Positions 11,355 to 19,472 are shown, counted from the first letter of the stretch. The stretch is DNA of 58,389 nt from a bacterium (GCA_030427125.1 JAUHXF010000004.1:1-58389), one strand, 5' to 3'. A program made the numbers and translations. Notes: generated by a model from the letters alone, not told the origin.

Positions 11355-11361
11355 TATCACA
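11346..11361. promoter_or_regulatory. CRP/FNR-like palindrome, site 1
   Basis: TGTGAT-TAAT-ATCACA is a perfect dyad matching the CRP-type TGTGA-N6-TCACA pattern. It overlaps the aspartokinase stop codon and is centred 66 bp upstream of a near-identical copy. Confidence 0.6.
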
Positions 11362-11411
11362 ATTTTACAACATTTTTTTGACGCGAAAATCAATCTGTTT
11401 TTTGCAAAGTA

Positions 11412-11427
11412 TGTGATGAATATCACA
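11412..11427. promoter_or_regulatory. CRP/FNR-like palindrome, site 2
   Basis: TGTGAT-GAAT-ATCACA differs from site 1 at one spacer base. It lies 7 bp upstream of a TTGACA box, as expected for an activator site ahead of the LysM-CHAP gene. Confidence 0.65.
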
Positions 11428-11434
11428 AAAAAGT

Positions 11435-11471
11435 TTGACATGTAGAGGGTGTTTTTCGTAATCTACATGTC
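11435..11471. promoter_or_regulatory. TTGACA box and 10-bp inverted repeat before the LysM-CHAP gene
   Basis: TTGACA (11435-11440) overlaps the left arm of a perfect inverted repeat: GACATGTAGA (11437-11446) and TCTACATGTC (11462-11471), 15 bp apart. A poor -10 (TAATCT, 11459-11464) has an 18-nt spacer. The repeat may be a repressor operator or an RNA hairpin at the 5' end. Confidence 0.55.
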
Positions 11472-11505
11472 CATATCTTTTCAAGCTGTGAGGTGAAGAG
11501 GTTGG

Positions 11506-11542
11506 AGACTGCTAGCGCAATATTTGTCGATAGCTACAGTCT
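11506..11542 (+). promoter_or_regulatory. Stem-loop in the 5' leader of the LysM-CHAP gene
   Basis: AGACTG (11506-11511) pairs with CAGTCT (11537-11542), and after a one-base bulge TAGC (11513-11516) pairs with GCTA (11533-11536). The hairpin ends 10 nt before the Shine-Dalgarno AAAAGGAGA. It could affect mRNA stability or translation. I cannot match it to a known riboswitch. Confidence 0.4.
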
Positions 11543-11571
11543 TTATATAAGTAAAAGGAGACAATCTAACC

Positions 11572-12360
11572 ATGCTTAAGTCCGTATTAACGGGTCTAGT
11601 AGCTGTAGCCGCTTTTTCGGTGGCAAATAGTGCTTCGGCGAGTGCCGCGACACTAGATATACCAACCCCAAACGTCGAGGAATCTGTTACTGTCAAATTA
11701 GCAGCAATCGTTGACGAATCAGCAAACGAAGTCGTAAAACCCAAGAAGACTGAAGAAAAGAAAGAAACTATTCATAAAATTAAAGAGAATGAAACCCTCT
11801 CTGACATTGCCAAAGAATACGATACGACGTGGCAACGTATATACGATAAAAACGAATCGATAGATTCACCAGATATTATTAATCCTGGTGACAAAATTGT
11901 GATTCCAGAACAAGATGAAGAGCTTGAAGCTCGTGAATTACCAGAGCCGCCAGCTCCAGAGCCAGTTGCCCGACAGCAATCTGCTACGCAGACACAAACA
12001 AGGACGGTACAGGCCGCTTCTACATCGGCTCCTGCTACACAACGACGTGGATCATCAGCTGGAAATACCTATTCATACGGGTACTGTACGTGGCATGTAA
12101 AGAATTTGCGCAGTGATTTGCCGAACAACCTAGGAAATGCGAATACATGGGCTGCTCGAGCGCGAGCACAAGGAATGGCAACCGGCTCTACGCCGCGAGT
12201 CGGTGCGGTTGCACAAGCAATAACAGGCTATATGCACGTTGCGTATGTTACTGCAGTGAATGGTGATGGCACCATTACCGTGAGTGAGATGAACTATAAA
12301 GGCTGGGGAGTCGTGAGCTCACGTACTGCACAAGCGAGCGCGTTCACCTACATCTATTAG
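11572..12360 (+). CDS. Secreted LysM-CHAP peptidoglycan hydrolase
   Basis: This 262-aa protein has a signal peptide (1-26, ending SASAAT), a LysM domain (about 64-112: HKIKENETLSDIAKEYDTTW...INPGDKIVIP), a Pro/Gln/Thr-rich linker, and a C-terminal CHAP domain with catalytic Cys172 (GYCTWHV) and His222 (MHVAYV). CHAP enzymes cleave peptidoglycan amide or cross-bridge bonds. AAAAGGAGA precedes the ATG. The long leader with paired palindromes suggests tight regulation. In a surface-living organism it may act on its own wall or the host's. Confidence 0.92.
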   Translation: MLKSVLTGLVAVAAFSVANSASASAATLDIPTPNVEESVTVKLAAIVDESANEVVKPKKTEEKKETIHKIKENETLSDIAKEYDTTWQRIYDKNESIDSPDIINPGDKIVIPEQDEELEARELPEPPAPEPVARQQSATQTQTRTVQAASTSAPATQRRGSSAGNTYSYGYCTWHVKNLRSDLPNNLGNANTWAARARAQGMATGSTPRVGAVAQAITGYMHVAYVTAVNGDGTITVSEMNYKGWGVVSSRTAQASAFTYIY

Positions 12361-12379
12361 TTCCCTAACCGACCAAAAG

Positions 12380-12415
12380 AAGTTCGTGGTCTACTTTGCG
12401 AGAGGCCACGAACTT
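12380..12415. terminator. Intrinsic terminator after the LysM-CHAP gene
   Basis: AAGTTCGTGG (12380-12389) pairs perfectly with CCACGAACTT (12406-12415), with a stem extension inside the loop and TTTAATT after it. It separates the convergent hydrolase and carboxypeptidase genes. Confidence 0.9.
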
Positions 12416-12416
12416 T

Positions 12417-13412
12417 TTAATTGGCGTATATCGATCGCATCTGGTCTAGTATAGATTTAGTGTCTTGATAGAATGTTAGTTTTTTCTGGTGGTTCATGGC
12501 TACAGCTATTACTGACTTTGTTCCGTCGTTAACCGGTACATCTGCACTAAAGAGCAGCGTTGAGCCGGCTTCATCGGTGAAACCGGGTTTTAGACCGGTG
12601 ACATGAGGTTCATCGATGAGTACGTTATAGTTCGGCACGGTGCCTGCTATAGGCATTGATGCTTCTTTTTTCCTCGCGATTTCTGCAATGATTGGATTAC
12701 GCAGCGCGAGCTGGCCGACATGTATAAGCTCACTCGGCGTTGAGACGCTGCCCGGCTCGAATCCAGTTGCATCAACGACAGTAGTCTTTGAGAAGCCTTC
12801 ACGCAGGAGATACGCATTGGCTTGCTCAACATACGCGTCAACCGAGCCAAAGTAATGATCAACGAGTGTGTCACTCATATTATTAGACGATGCGAGTAGC
12901 ATTGTCTGTAATATATCGTACTGGCTCATTTGCTCCCCAGCAGTTACATCTGTAATGGTGCCGAGTAGGCTGGCGTATTTCCAATAATAATCTTCGTCTT
13001 TTTGCTCTAGCGTAATCGTGTCTCCCTGCTCTCCTGGTGTTATCGGCGCTTTATCTAACACAACGAGCGCAGTTATTACCTTCGTAATGCTGGCCATAGG
13101 GATAGGCTCTGGCGATTCATTTGTTTTAATCGTTCCTTCATATAATGAGCCCACCGCATAGACGCCTTCTTCGGGAAATTCGACTTGTTGCAGTGGGTGT
13201 GGCTCATCTACGTTTTGAATGTACTCACCGAGTGGTTGGGGGATGATATCTTCTGTCTGAATTGTTGCTACCTGCTCATTTGAATCTGATTGCATAAACA
13301 CGAACAAGCCACCTATGACAGCGAGTACAGCAACTACAAAAAGACGCTTCCTGTGTCGTTTTTTCTCGCGCTTTTTTCGGGCAAAACTATAGTCATTTGT
13401 GTTTCGATACAT
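12417..13412 (-). CDS. D-alanyl-D-alanine carboxypeptidase, S11 family
   Basis: This 331-aa penicillin-binding protein trims the terminal D-Ala of peptidoglycan stem peptides. It has a basic cytoplasmic tail, one transmembrane anchor (about 23-40), the serine motif S108-I-T-K111, the SSNN motif near residue 173, and HVTGLKPGFTDEAGS at the place of the KTG box. KTG is normally followed by G-F-T; here the threonine is proline (KPG), an unusual change that may alter substrate binding. On the minus strand a TATACT box ends 10 nt before the ATG, with no Shine-Dalgarno. Confidence 0.9.
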   Translation of the reverse strand: MYRNTNDYSFARKKREKKRHRKRLFVVAVLAVIGGLFVFMQSDSNEQVATIQTEDIIPQPLGEYIQNVDEPHPLQQVEFPEEGVYAVGSLYEGTIKTNESPEPIPMASITKVITALVVLDKAPITPGEQGDTITLEQKDEDYYWKYASLLGTITDVTAGEQMSQYDILQTMLLASSNNMSDTLVDHYFGSVDAYVEQANAYLLREGFSKTTVVDATGFEPGSVSTPSELIHVGQLALRNPIIAEIARKKEASMPIAGTVPNYNVLIDEPHVTGLKPGFTDEAGSTLLFSADVPVNDGTKSVIAVAMNHQKKLTFYQDTKSILDQMRSIYAN

Positions 13413-13453
13413 TGGTCACTTCAGTATAACAATCACGCGGTGATTATATCGAT

Positions 13454-13720
13454 TCAAAGTCTATTAAATATGATGAAAAACAGGACAATACCGCCCAGTA
13501 TTCTACGAAACAAATTAACACCTAGAAATACTTCTAATAGCGCCCATATGAGGAGTGATATGGTAGCAATCGTCTGCAATGTGTTGTGCATGGATTCAAG
13601 CAACGAAATACGCGCAAGCACCGTTGCGACTAGCCAAACGAGTATTGGGATGTTTGGCTTTTGTCCGTAAACAAAGGTGCCGTCTTTTGTCAGAAATAAT
13701 GTGCGTTTCAATACATTCAT
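13454..13720 (-). CDS. Small membrane protein, unknown function
   Basis: This 88-aa protein has two to three hydrophobic helices (PILVWLVATVLARISLL, IATISLLIWALLEVFLG, ILGGIVLFFIIF) and a short polar N-terminus. No motif is recognised. It lies in the same direction as the carboxypeptidase, 41 nt upstream of it, so the two could share transcription. No Shine-Dalgarno is visible before the ATG. Confidence 0.65.
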   Translation of the reverse strand: MNVLKRTLFLTKDGTFVYGQKPNIPILVWLVATVLARISLLESMHNTLQTIATISLLIWALLEVFLGVNLFRRILGGIVLFFIIFNRL

Positions 13721-13781
13721 AGGAGGTTTCTTCTTTTTATCCTAGTGCATATAATACGGTACATAAGCAAAAGAGGTACAT

Positions 13782-14564
13782 ATGAATTTTGAAAATAAAG
13801 TTATTCTTGTGACTGGCGCTAACAGTGGCATAGGGTTATCGTTAGTTCATCAATTATTAGAGCGTGGAGCAAAGGTGGTCGGTATCGACTTACATTCCGA
13901 TACGCTTAAAGCGATGAGTGAAGAGGCGTTGTCTTTTTACGACTGTGATATTTCGTCGCGGCAGGCTGTTGAGGCTGTCGTCGAAAAGGTGCTTGATGCG
14001 CACCAGCAAATCGATGGTGTTATCAACTGCGCAGGCATTATTCAGCCGTTTGAGAAGGTGCAAGATCTTTCATATGACAAGATTACCCAAGTCATGGATG
14101 TAAATTTCTACGGGACCCTTTACATGACAAAAGCTTGTCTACCGCATCTGCTAGCTCAACAGGAAGCATGTATTGTGAATGTTTCGAGTATGGGCGGAAT
14201 CGTGCCTGTGCCGGGTCAAGGCGTGTATGGTGCGTCGAAGGCCGCGGTCAAGCTCCTCACTGAATCACTTTACGGCGAGCTGATGAATACGAATGTTGCA
14301 GTTACCGCTGTCTTCCCTGGCGCGACTAATACAAATATCACGAAGAACTCAGCAGTAGCGGCACCCCAGGCTGCTGGTGACCAAAAAAGTATGCCGATTA
14401 TGGATCCAGATGATGTTGCCAAGCAAATAATAAAAGGTGCTCAGAAAAAGAAGCTATACGTGCACACCGGAAAAGATTCAAAATCTATGCAGCTCATGTA
14501 TCGTGTGCGCCCAATCTTTGCGGTAAAGTTCATAGCGCGCAAAATGCAGTCACTACTCTCCTGA
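13782..14564 (+). CDS. Short-chain dehydrogenase/reductase
   Basis: This 260-aa classical SDR has the NAD(P)-binding motif TGANSGIG (residues 11-18), NCAG near 86, the catalytic serine in NVSSMGG, and the Y-x-x-x-K pair in YGASKAAVK. An Asp at the end of beta-2 (VGIDLHSD) suggests NAD(H). The final 35 residues, with MYRVRPIFAVKFIARKM, resemble membrane-associated SDRs acting on lipids or sterol-like substrates. Substrate unknown. TATAAT at about 13750 and AGAGG before the ATG provide expression signals. A twin palindrome follows its stop by 3 bp. Confidence 0.9.
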   Translation: MNFENKVILVTGANSGIGLSLVHQLLERGAKVVGIDLHSDTLKAMSEEALSFYDCDISSRQAVEAVVEKVLDAHQQIDGVINCAGIIQPFEKVQDLSYDKITQVMDVNFYGTLYMTKACLPHLLAQQEACIVNVSSMGGIVPVPGQGVYGASKAAVKLLTESLYGELMNTNVAVTAVFPGATNTNITKNSAVAAPQAAGDQKSMPIMDPDDVAKQIIKGAQKKKLYVHTGKDSKSMQLMYRVRPIFAVKFIARKMQSLLS

Positions 14565-14567
14565 TTT

Positions 14568-14591
14568 GATTACGTAATTGATTATATAATC
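14568..14591. repeat. Twin 12-bp palindrome, copy A
   Basis: Two adjoining dyads, GATTACGTAATT then GATTATATAATC, lie between the convergent SDR and permease genes. Four related copies occur at 20814, 24903, 33933 and 37020, and none was found elsewhere in the window. Confidence 0.75.
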
Positions 14592-14629
14592 TGGTTTTGC
14601 TGCAGCTAGAGATGATGTTCTGGATGCGC

Positions 14630-15856
14630 TCATAGAACATTAAGCCAGCTGGCTATTTGCAGCCCTATCACCACAAGATTCGTAATTATGCCTAGTATCG
14701 GTATGGAACGGCGCAAGTGCGATAGTTCTTTTGTCTTGATGAGTTTTAGCGCGGATATATGGACCATGGTGAACACGATTAGGAGTATAAAGCTAGTTAT
14801 TTGAGCTAAGGTGCCCAGAGGTAATAGCGTTGAGGCAATGGCGATGAGCAAGAGTACAGTGGTTGTTGCAGTGGTTGGTGTATGGGTTCGCGGCGATACT
14901 TGTGCGAACTTTTTTGGTATCCATTTTTCTCTTCCGAGGCCGTATAGAATACGAGATCCAGTTATGATTTGTATGAGTATACCGTTTGTAATGGCAACCA
15001 CTCCAATGATGGTGATGATAGGTATTGAACTGCCTGTTGCGGCTTCAAACACTGCCGCTAACGGCGCACTGCTTTCGGCCAGCTGATTTGATGGTAGCAC
15101 TGATAGTGCACCTACAGCGACGAGAATATAGATGACAGACGCGATTCCGAGAGCCGTTAACATGCCTCGTTTCATGCTTCTCTGTGGATTCTTCACTTCT
15201 TCAGCGACGTTTACCATGTCTTCGAATCAGATAAACGCATAAAACGCTAAAAATCCACCAAGCCCAATGGCGACTGGGCTGATTTCCGTCAATGAAGATA
15301 CTGTTAAATTGATGGCATCAGGGATATTACCGTTGATACCCGCAACTGCAATAATCAGGAGCAAGCCGAATGCTTCTAGGAGGGTGAAAGCGATTGCGAG
15401 CCGTGCTGAATCTTTGATGCCTCGGTACGCAATAATAGCCATACATAGTAATAGCGGCAACGTGAACAAAAAGGCTGGCAAGCGATCGTCTAGGATGCCT
15501 ATTTCGATAAGCAATTCTTGAAAGTAACGATCAAACCCTCGTAATAACGCTGATGACGACACAATGGTCGTGAGGCCGATACTGAGCCCGACAATAGTCG
15601 AGAGAAATGGGTTCTTGAATGCTTTTTCTGTATATACAGCAGCGCCGGCACTTTTTGGATATCGACCCGCCATTATACTGTACGTTATAGCGGTAAGGCT
15701 TGCGACCAACGCGGCGACGAGGAAAGACCACAGTATCGCATCACCAGACTCGGCTGCGACCTCACCAATAAGCACATATATGCCAGCGCCTAATATATTT
15801 CCTAGCCCGTACAGAGCTAGCATTTTCCATGATAGTGTTCGCGTTAGTTTTGCCAT
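14630..15856 (-). pseudogene. APC-family amino-acid permease interrupted by an in-frame UGA
   Basis: One reading frame of 408 codons encodes a full amino-acid/polyamine/organocation permease with about 11-12 membrane helices, starting MAKLTRTLSWKM with the helix-1 unwinding motif GLGNILGAGIYVLIG. It is split by TGA at 15227-15229. The reading is FLAFYAFI, stop, FEDMVNVAEEVKNP; relatives have a glycine at the stop (FIGFEDMVN), so a single GGA to TGA change explains it. Both halves are otherwise intact with no frameshift. It may be a recent pseudogene, a sequencing error or UGA suppression. UGA ends other genes here, so a global code change is unlikely. Confidence 0.8.
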
Positions 15857-15918
15857 ATTTTTTGTTTTATATACCTAAAAACACTATAACAAAACTACAA
15901 GAATATTCGAATTAGTTG

Positions 15919-16332
15919 TTACTGCACAAGTGTTGCGCCGAGCGATTGAATGTCGCTCAATCCACCAAGGTCGACGATATTTGTGTAGCCGGCAGTTTCT
16001 AAAATAGCCGTTGCTTCTGCCGATCGGTTGCCGCTACGACAATAGACATAGAGCTTTGTATTTGGGTCGATATCTGGTAGCTGCCCTGCTTGAAGTTGTT
16101 GGAGACTGAATAGTTCTGCAGCTGCTGCATGTCCTGCTGCAAACTCTTCGGGAGTACGTACATCGAGCATAACAGCTTCACCTGAGTTTACTTCCTGTTC
16201 GATGCGACTGAACTCAGTCGCCTGTTCTGTTTGTGCGCTCGCAACATCATTTTGCTGTGCAGGTTCACTCATAAGTAAAAACCCTCCAACCAACACAAAG
16301 ACCCCCATAAGTACTCCTACTGCTATTTTCAC
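15919..16332 (-). CDS. Membrane-anchored rhodanese-domain protein
   Basis: This 137-aa protein has an N-terminal transmembrane or signal segment (1-22) and a single rhodanese domain (about 42-135) with the active-site loop CRSGNRS (Cys98), outside the membrane. Such enzymes carry sulfane sulfur as a cysteine persulfide. Its ATG overlaps the end of the upstream fur-family gene by 4 nt, so it is co-translated with that regulator. Confidence 0.88.
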   Translation of the reverse strand: MKIAVGVLMGVFVLVGGFLLMSEPAQQNDVASAQTEQATEFSRIEQEVNSGEAVMLDVRTPEEFAAGHAAAAELFSLQQLQAGQLPDIDPNTKLYVYCRSGNRSAEATAILETAGYTNIVDLGGLSDIQSLGATLVQ

Positions 16333-16718
16333 TTCGCTCTCCTTTCATTGCAATGTATGCAAAGACCTTTAATTTCTAATCTGCCATCGACGCCACATCC
16401 TCCAAGCGCTTCTTGCACGATAGGCATTATTTCTTTTGCTATATCAATATCACGTATACCCCGACAGCCGGTACAGATAAAATGATCATGTGGTTCGGTG
16501 TTTGCATCATAGCGAAGGCTCCCGTCTATATCCCGAGGGCCAACACTAATTTGTCCTCGTTCAGCGAGGCGTGTGGTTGCACGGTGAACGGTCGTATCGC
16601 TCACATCAGGATATGACTCGCGCAGTTTTGTCGCGATATCGCTGTTCGTGCCATGACCCAACTCAGCCAATACATCAATAATTGCCTGTGTGTACTTTGT
16701 TTCTCGAACTGCTTGCAT
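16329..16718 (-). CDS. Fur/PerR-family metalloregulator
   Basis: This 129-aa repressor has an N-terminal winged helix (SDTTVHRATTRLAERG as recognition region), a metal-site segment with HDHFIC, and two CxxC pairs (CTGC, CIHC) that would bind structural zinc. The start is set at ATG 16718: the -10 TACAAT lies exactly 6 nt before it, and the longer start (16736) lies inside the operator. It is adjacent to two rhodanese genes, which suggests peroxide, metal or sulfide sensing rather than simple iron uptake control. The exact metal or signal is unknown. Confidence 0.88.
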   Translation of the reverse strand: MQAVRETKYTQAIIDVLAELGHGTNSDIATKLRESYPDVSDTTVHRATTRLAERGQISVGPRDIDGSLRYDANTEPHDHFICTGCRGIRDIDIAKEIMPIVQEALGGCGVDGRLEIKGLCIHCNERRAK

Positions 16719-16726
16719 ACTACTAT

Positions 16727-16741
16727 TGTAAATCATTTACA
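16727..16741. promoter_or_regulatory. Fur-family operator (perfect 7-1-7 palindrome)
   Basis: TGTAAAT-C-ATTTACA is a perfect 7-1-7 inverted repeat of the Fur/PerR/Zur type. It overlaps the -10 (TACAAT, 16725-16730 on the minus strand) of the regulator and the -35 (TTGTAA, 16726-16731; N17; TACAAT, 16749-16754) of the divergent rhodanese gene, so one bound dimer could repress both. Confidence 0.85.
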
Positions 16742-16787
16742 TTAACGATACAATAGATGCAAGGCTTTATAACAAAAAGGAGTAACG

Positions 16788-17048
16788 ATGAGTAGAATGT
16801 TTATAGATGTACGGGAGCCGTCTGAATATGCACGGGGTCATGTTGAAGGTGCTATAAACGTGCCGCCAGCAGACATTATGAATGGTGCTGCGGCACTGTC
16901 AGATGTCGATAGAGATACTGAACTTGTCCTCTACTGCATGAGCGGTGCACGGTCAAATATGAGCATGCAGTTTCTTCGTCAACTCGGCTTTACGAATCTC
17001 GTGAATGGCATAAACCAAGACCACGTTCGTCAAAAATATTCAGTGTAG
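16788..17048 (+). CDS. Single-domain rhodanese
   Basis: This 86-aa cytoplasmic rhodanese domain has the DVREPSEYARGHVEGAINVP signature and active-site loop CMSGARS (Cys50). AAAAAGGAGT precedes the ATG. It faces the fur-family gene across a shared operator and probably responds to the same signal. The second rhodanese of the locus is membrane-anchored, so the pair may shuttle persulfide sulfur between compartments; that is inference. Confidence 0.9.
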   Translation: MSRMFIDVREPSEYARGHVEGAINVPPADIMNGAAALSDVDRDTELVLYCMSGARSNMSMQFLRQLGFTNLVNGINQDHVRQKYSV

Positions 17049-17072
17049 CTAGAAGTACGCTATTATATATTC

Positions 17073-17504
17073 ATGGATAATGAACAAGACACGCGGCAGA
17101 AGATTGTTATTGTCGAGGACAACTTTGCACTTGCGGACATATATAATACTCGGCTCACCGTTATTGGCTACAACTGTCGTATAGCAAACGATGGCGAAGA
17201 AGCGCTGCAAGTCATTGAATACTTCAAGCCTGACCTTGTTCTGCTAGACCTCATGATTCCAAAGATTTCAGGTGGTGATGTACTAAAACAAATGCGCTCC
17301 ACCGAATGGGGTAAGGATATTCGTGTCTACGTTATTTCAAACCTCAACGAAGAACAAGCACCACCAGATTTACGTGAGCTGGGCATCGAAGGCTACACCG
17401 TCAAAGCAAACTTGCATAACGACGACATCGACAATCTTGTCGATAAAATCCTTACCCCGCCAGATCAGGAAGAAAGCATTTCGCTCGAAGAGCCTGCTGT
17501 CTAG
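17073..17504 (+). CDS. Single-domain response regulator (CheY-like)
   Basis: This 143-aa protein is a receiver domain without an output domain: acidic pair Glu15-Asp16, phospho-acceptor Asp59 (LVLLDLMIP), Ser89 and Lys111. The C-terminal acidic tail (PPDQEESISLEEPAV) is unstructured. TATTAT (17061-17066) lies exactly 6 nt before the ATG with no Shine-Dalgarno, so it is probably leaderless. No histidine kinase is in the window. Its target is unknown. Confidence 0.9.
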   Translation: MDNEQDTRQKIVIVEDNFALADIYNTRLTVIGYNCRIANDGEEALQVIEYFKPDLVLLDLMIPKISGGDVLKQMRSTEWGKDIRVYVISNLNEEQAPPDLRELGIEGYTVKANLHNDDIDNLVDKILTPPDQEESISLEEPAV

Positions 17505-17540
17505 TTGCGCCCTGTTGCAACCAGGAGTATAGTTCGAATT

Positions 17541-18431
17541 ATGGAAAATCGCAGGGTATATGCGCGTGGTCTGAAGTACGGTGTTTTCTTTGGTTCGATT
17601 ATTCTTGCTCTCATTCTTTCTTTATCTTCGCTTTGGCTCTCTCGAGTTTTTTTCAGTCAGAATACATTAAGCGATATCACGACAACCGCGCTAGCTGAGC
17701 AATCAAGCCGTGATTCTATCGGGCGTGCAGTCAGTGATCGGGTGTTCGAAGATCGACCTGTGCTCAAGCGCGTTGCCGGCCCGAAGCTTTCTAGTTTGAC
17801 CAGTAGCATACTCGGAACAGATATCGCTTCCTCGGTTGTCGATGATTTCGTTGAGCAAGTACGTGTCGCGCTGACGACCAGTCAGGACGAGACGATTGCT
17901 ATTAATCTTTCTGGGATAAAGTCTACCATCGGTCAGGTGCAGTCAGTTGTTGGCACAAGCGAGGACGAGCGTCAGATAGATATCGATGCAATACCAGACG
18001 AGTTTATTATTGTAGAGTCAGACCAATTACCGAATATTTATCAACTTGGTGTCACAGTATTGTGGCTTGGTCCGGTGTGTCTTATCTATGCGCTTGGAGC
18101 TCTCGCGTTCTGGGCATATCGTGGGCGTCGTGCAGCGTTGTGGCTACGCATTAAATACGCCGGCGTCGTTGTCATTATTGCCAGTGTAATTGGCATGCTT
18201 GTTGGACCGCTGATTGAGCCGGTGGTTGTATCTATCGCACGTGTAGCACCCGCGCAAACACTATTGGGTAATCTCTATAATGGACTTGTTGCTCCATTCC
18301 AATCGTATGCAACTGTCCTCTTTGCGCTTGGTGTACTCGTTATTGCTGCTGGTTATCTACTGCCGCTACTACAGAAAGCTCCTGCCCTACCGGTAAAAAC
18401 AAAGAAGCCTCGAACAAAAAAGAAAAAATAA
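17541..18431 (+). CDS. Membrane protein with extracytoplasmic domain, unknown
   Basis: This 296-aa protein starts at ATG 17541 with AGGAG 13 nt upstream; an upstream TTG in the same frame would add 12 unlikely residues. It has one N-terminal membrane helix (about 12-35), an extracytoplasmic domain of about 130 residues rich in Ser, Asp and Val, then three membrane helices and a strongly basic tail (KTKKPRTKKKK). No family recognised. It follows the response regulator closely in the same direction, so the two may be expressed together. Confidence 0.75.
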   Translation: MENRRVYARGLKYGVFFGSIILALILSLSSLWLSRVFFSQNTLSDITTTALAEQSSRDSIGRAVSDRVFEDRPVLKRVAGPKLSSLTSSILGTDIASSVVDDFVEQVRVALTTSQDETIAINLSGIKSTIGQVQSVVGTSEDERQIDIDAIPDEFIIVESDQLPNIYQLGVTVLWLGPVCLIYALGALAFWAYRGRRAALWLRIKYAGVVVIIASVIGMLVGPLIEPVVVSIARVAPAQTLLGNLYNGLVAPFQSYATVLFALGVLVIAAGYLLPLLQKAPALPVKTKKPRTKKKK

Positions 18432-18434
18432 TCG

Positions 18435-19472
18435 CTACTGATAATAATCTCTAATACCTTCTGCACATTTTTCGAGTAATTTATCTAAGACGTCATTATC
18501 GTTCATACCAGGTTTCAAACGCTGCCATTTCTTGAAAGTTTCTAGGCCGGGATGTGGATTCATCTCAAGCAGGCCGAAAGTTCCGTGTTCTGTTGCTATA
18601 TAATCCAATCCAAGAAATATCCCGACGTGTGCACCTGCTTTTTTACTGGCATCGACAGCATGATCGACGACACTAGCAGGAAGCTCATCGTCTATACCGG
18701 CTTTACGTAGCATTCTTCGTTCTGATCGTGAGAGTTTATGCCCGGATGGTAATTCTCCATTGACCGCAATGGGTAGAGCGGTTCCCCCGGCATCAATGTT
18801 TGAACGGATATCTCGTGACGAGAGGAAAAACTTCGAAGCAGGATCTGCTAATGCCGACCAACCATCACCCTGCTCTCTTAGTATGCCGTCATGAAACTTG
18901 CTTCCGAGTGAACGGGCGACGGCACTAGCACCTAGGATGTTTCCTACTGGTGATGTTATAACGCGAATGCTTATTGCCTTGTTAGCTTGTGCTCCCTCGA
19001 AATAGTCTTGCACGCGCCATTTGCGTCGCTTTTCTTCGCTCAACGTGCCAAGGAATTCACTTGCTACTGCTCGTTGTTGTTCTGTTTCGAGAAGGTATTT
19101 GTCGACTCCGCGCTGTACGGATGTTCTTTTCAGTACTATTGGGTCGGCGGTCTCAATCTCCGCATCTTCAGCTGGTCTCGTGCCAATCTGGGTCACGTCT
19201 TCTCGAGTAAGTATGCCTTCTATTGAGCCCTCATCGGCCATTGCTAAGTAGGTGAATCTTGCTGCTGCAATTCCTAGATTGTCAGGTGTTCTTCGCTCAA
19301 ATGTGTAGTCGATATCATATTTTTCGAATACGGCAGCGTTTCGCGCCGCAGTATACTGTGCGCCGACGATGCGTGCTTCCATTTCTTCTATGGAATATGC
19401 ACCCATTCGAGCTAAATTTCTATATAACTCGATTTCACCAGGGGTTTGGGTATCTATAACACAAGCATTCAT
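18435..19472 (-). CDS. ATP-grasp-like ligase, unknown substrate
   Basis: The C-terminal half of this 345-aa protein ends in HVGIFLGLDYIATE...LLEMNPHPGL, the ATP-grasp Mg-binding pattern (E-x-N-x-x-P-G). IVLKRTSVQRGVDKYLL is a plausible ATP-binding lysine segment. The family ligates carboxylates to amines or thiols via acyl phosphates (for example RimK and D-Ala ligase). Substrate is not deducible. A strong promoter (TTGACT, N18, TATAAT) places the -10 8 nt from the ATG, so the mRNA is leaderless or nearly so. Confidence 0.7.
   Translation of the reverse strand: MNACVIDTQTPGEIELYRNLARMGAYSIEEMEARIVGAQYTAARNAAVFEKYDIDYTFERRTPDNLGIAAARFTYLAMADEGSIEGILTREDVTQIGTRPAEDAEIETADPIVLKRTSVQRGVDKYLLETEQQRAVASEFLGTLSEEKRRKWRVQDYFEGAQANKAISIRVITSPVGNILGASAVARSLGSKFHDGILREQGDGWSALADPASKFFLSSRDIRSNIDAGGTALPIAVNGELPSGHKLSRSERRMLRKAGIDDELPASVVDHAVDASKKAGAHVGIFLGLDYIATEHGTFGLLEMNPHPGLETFKKWQRLKPGMNDNDVLDKLLEKCAEGIRDYYQ

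Noticed and set aside
11435-11571. c-di-AMP (ydaO) riboswitch before the wall hydrolase
   Set aside because: The leader is structured, but the conserved ydaO core sequences could not be recognised.
15227-15229. Genome-wide reassignment of UGA to glycine (genetic code 25)
   Set aside because: UGA serves as the natural stop of several intact genes (4879, 14564, 37030, 42801), and every other long gene lacks internal UGA.
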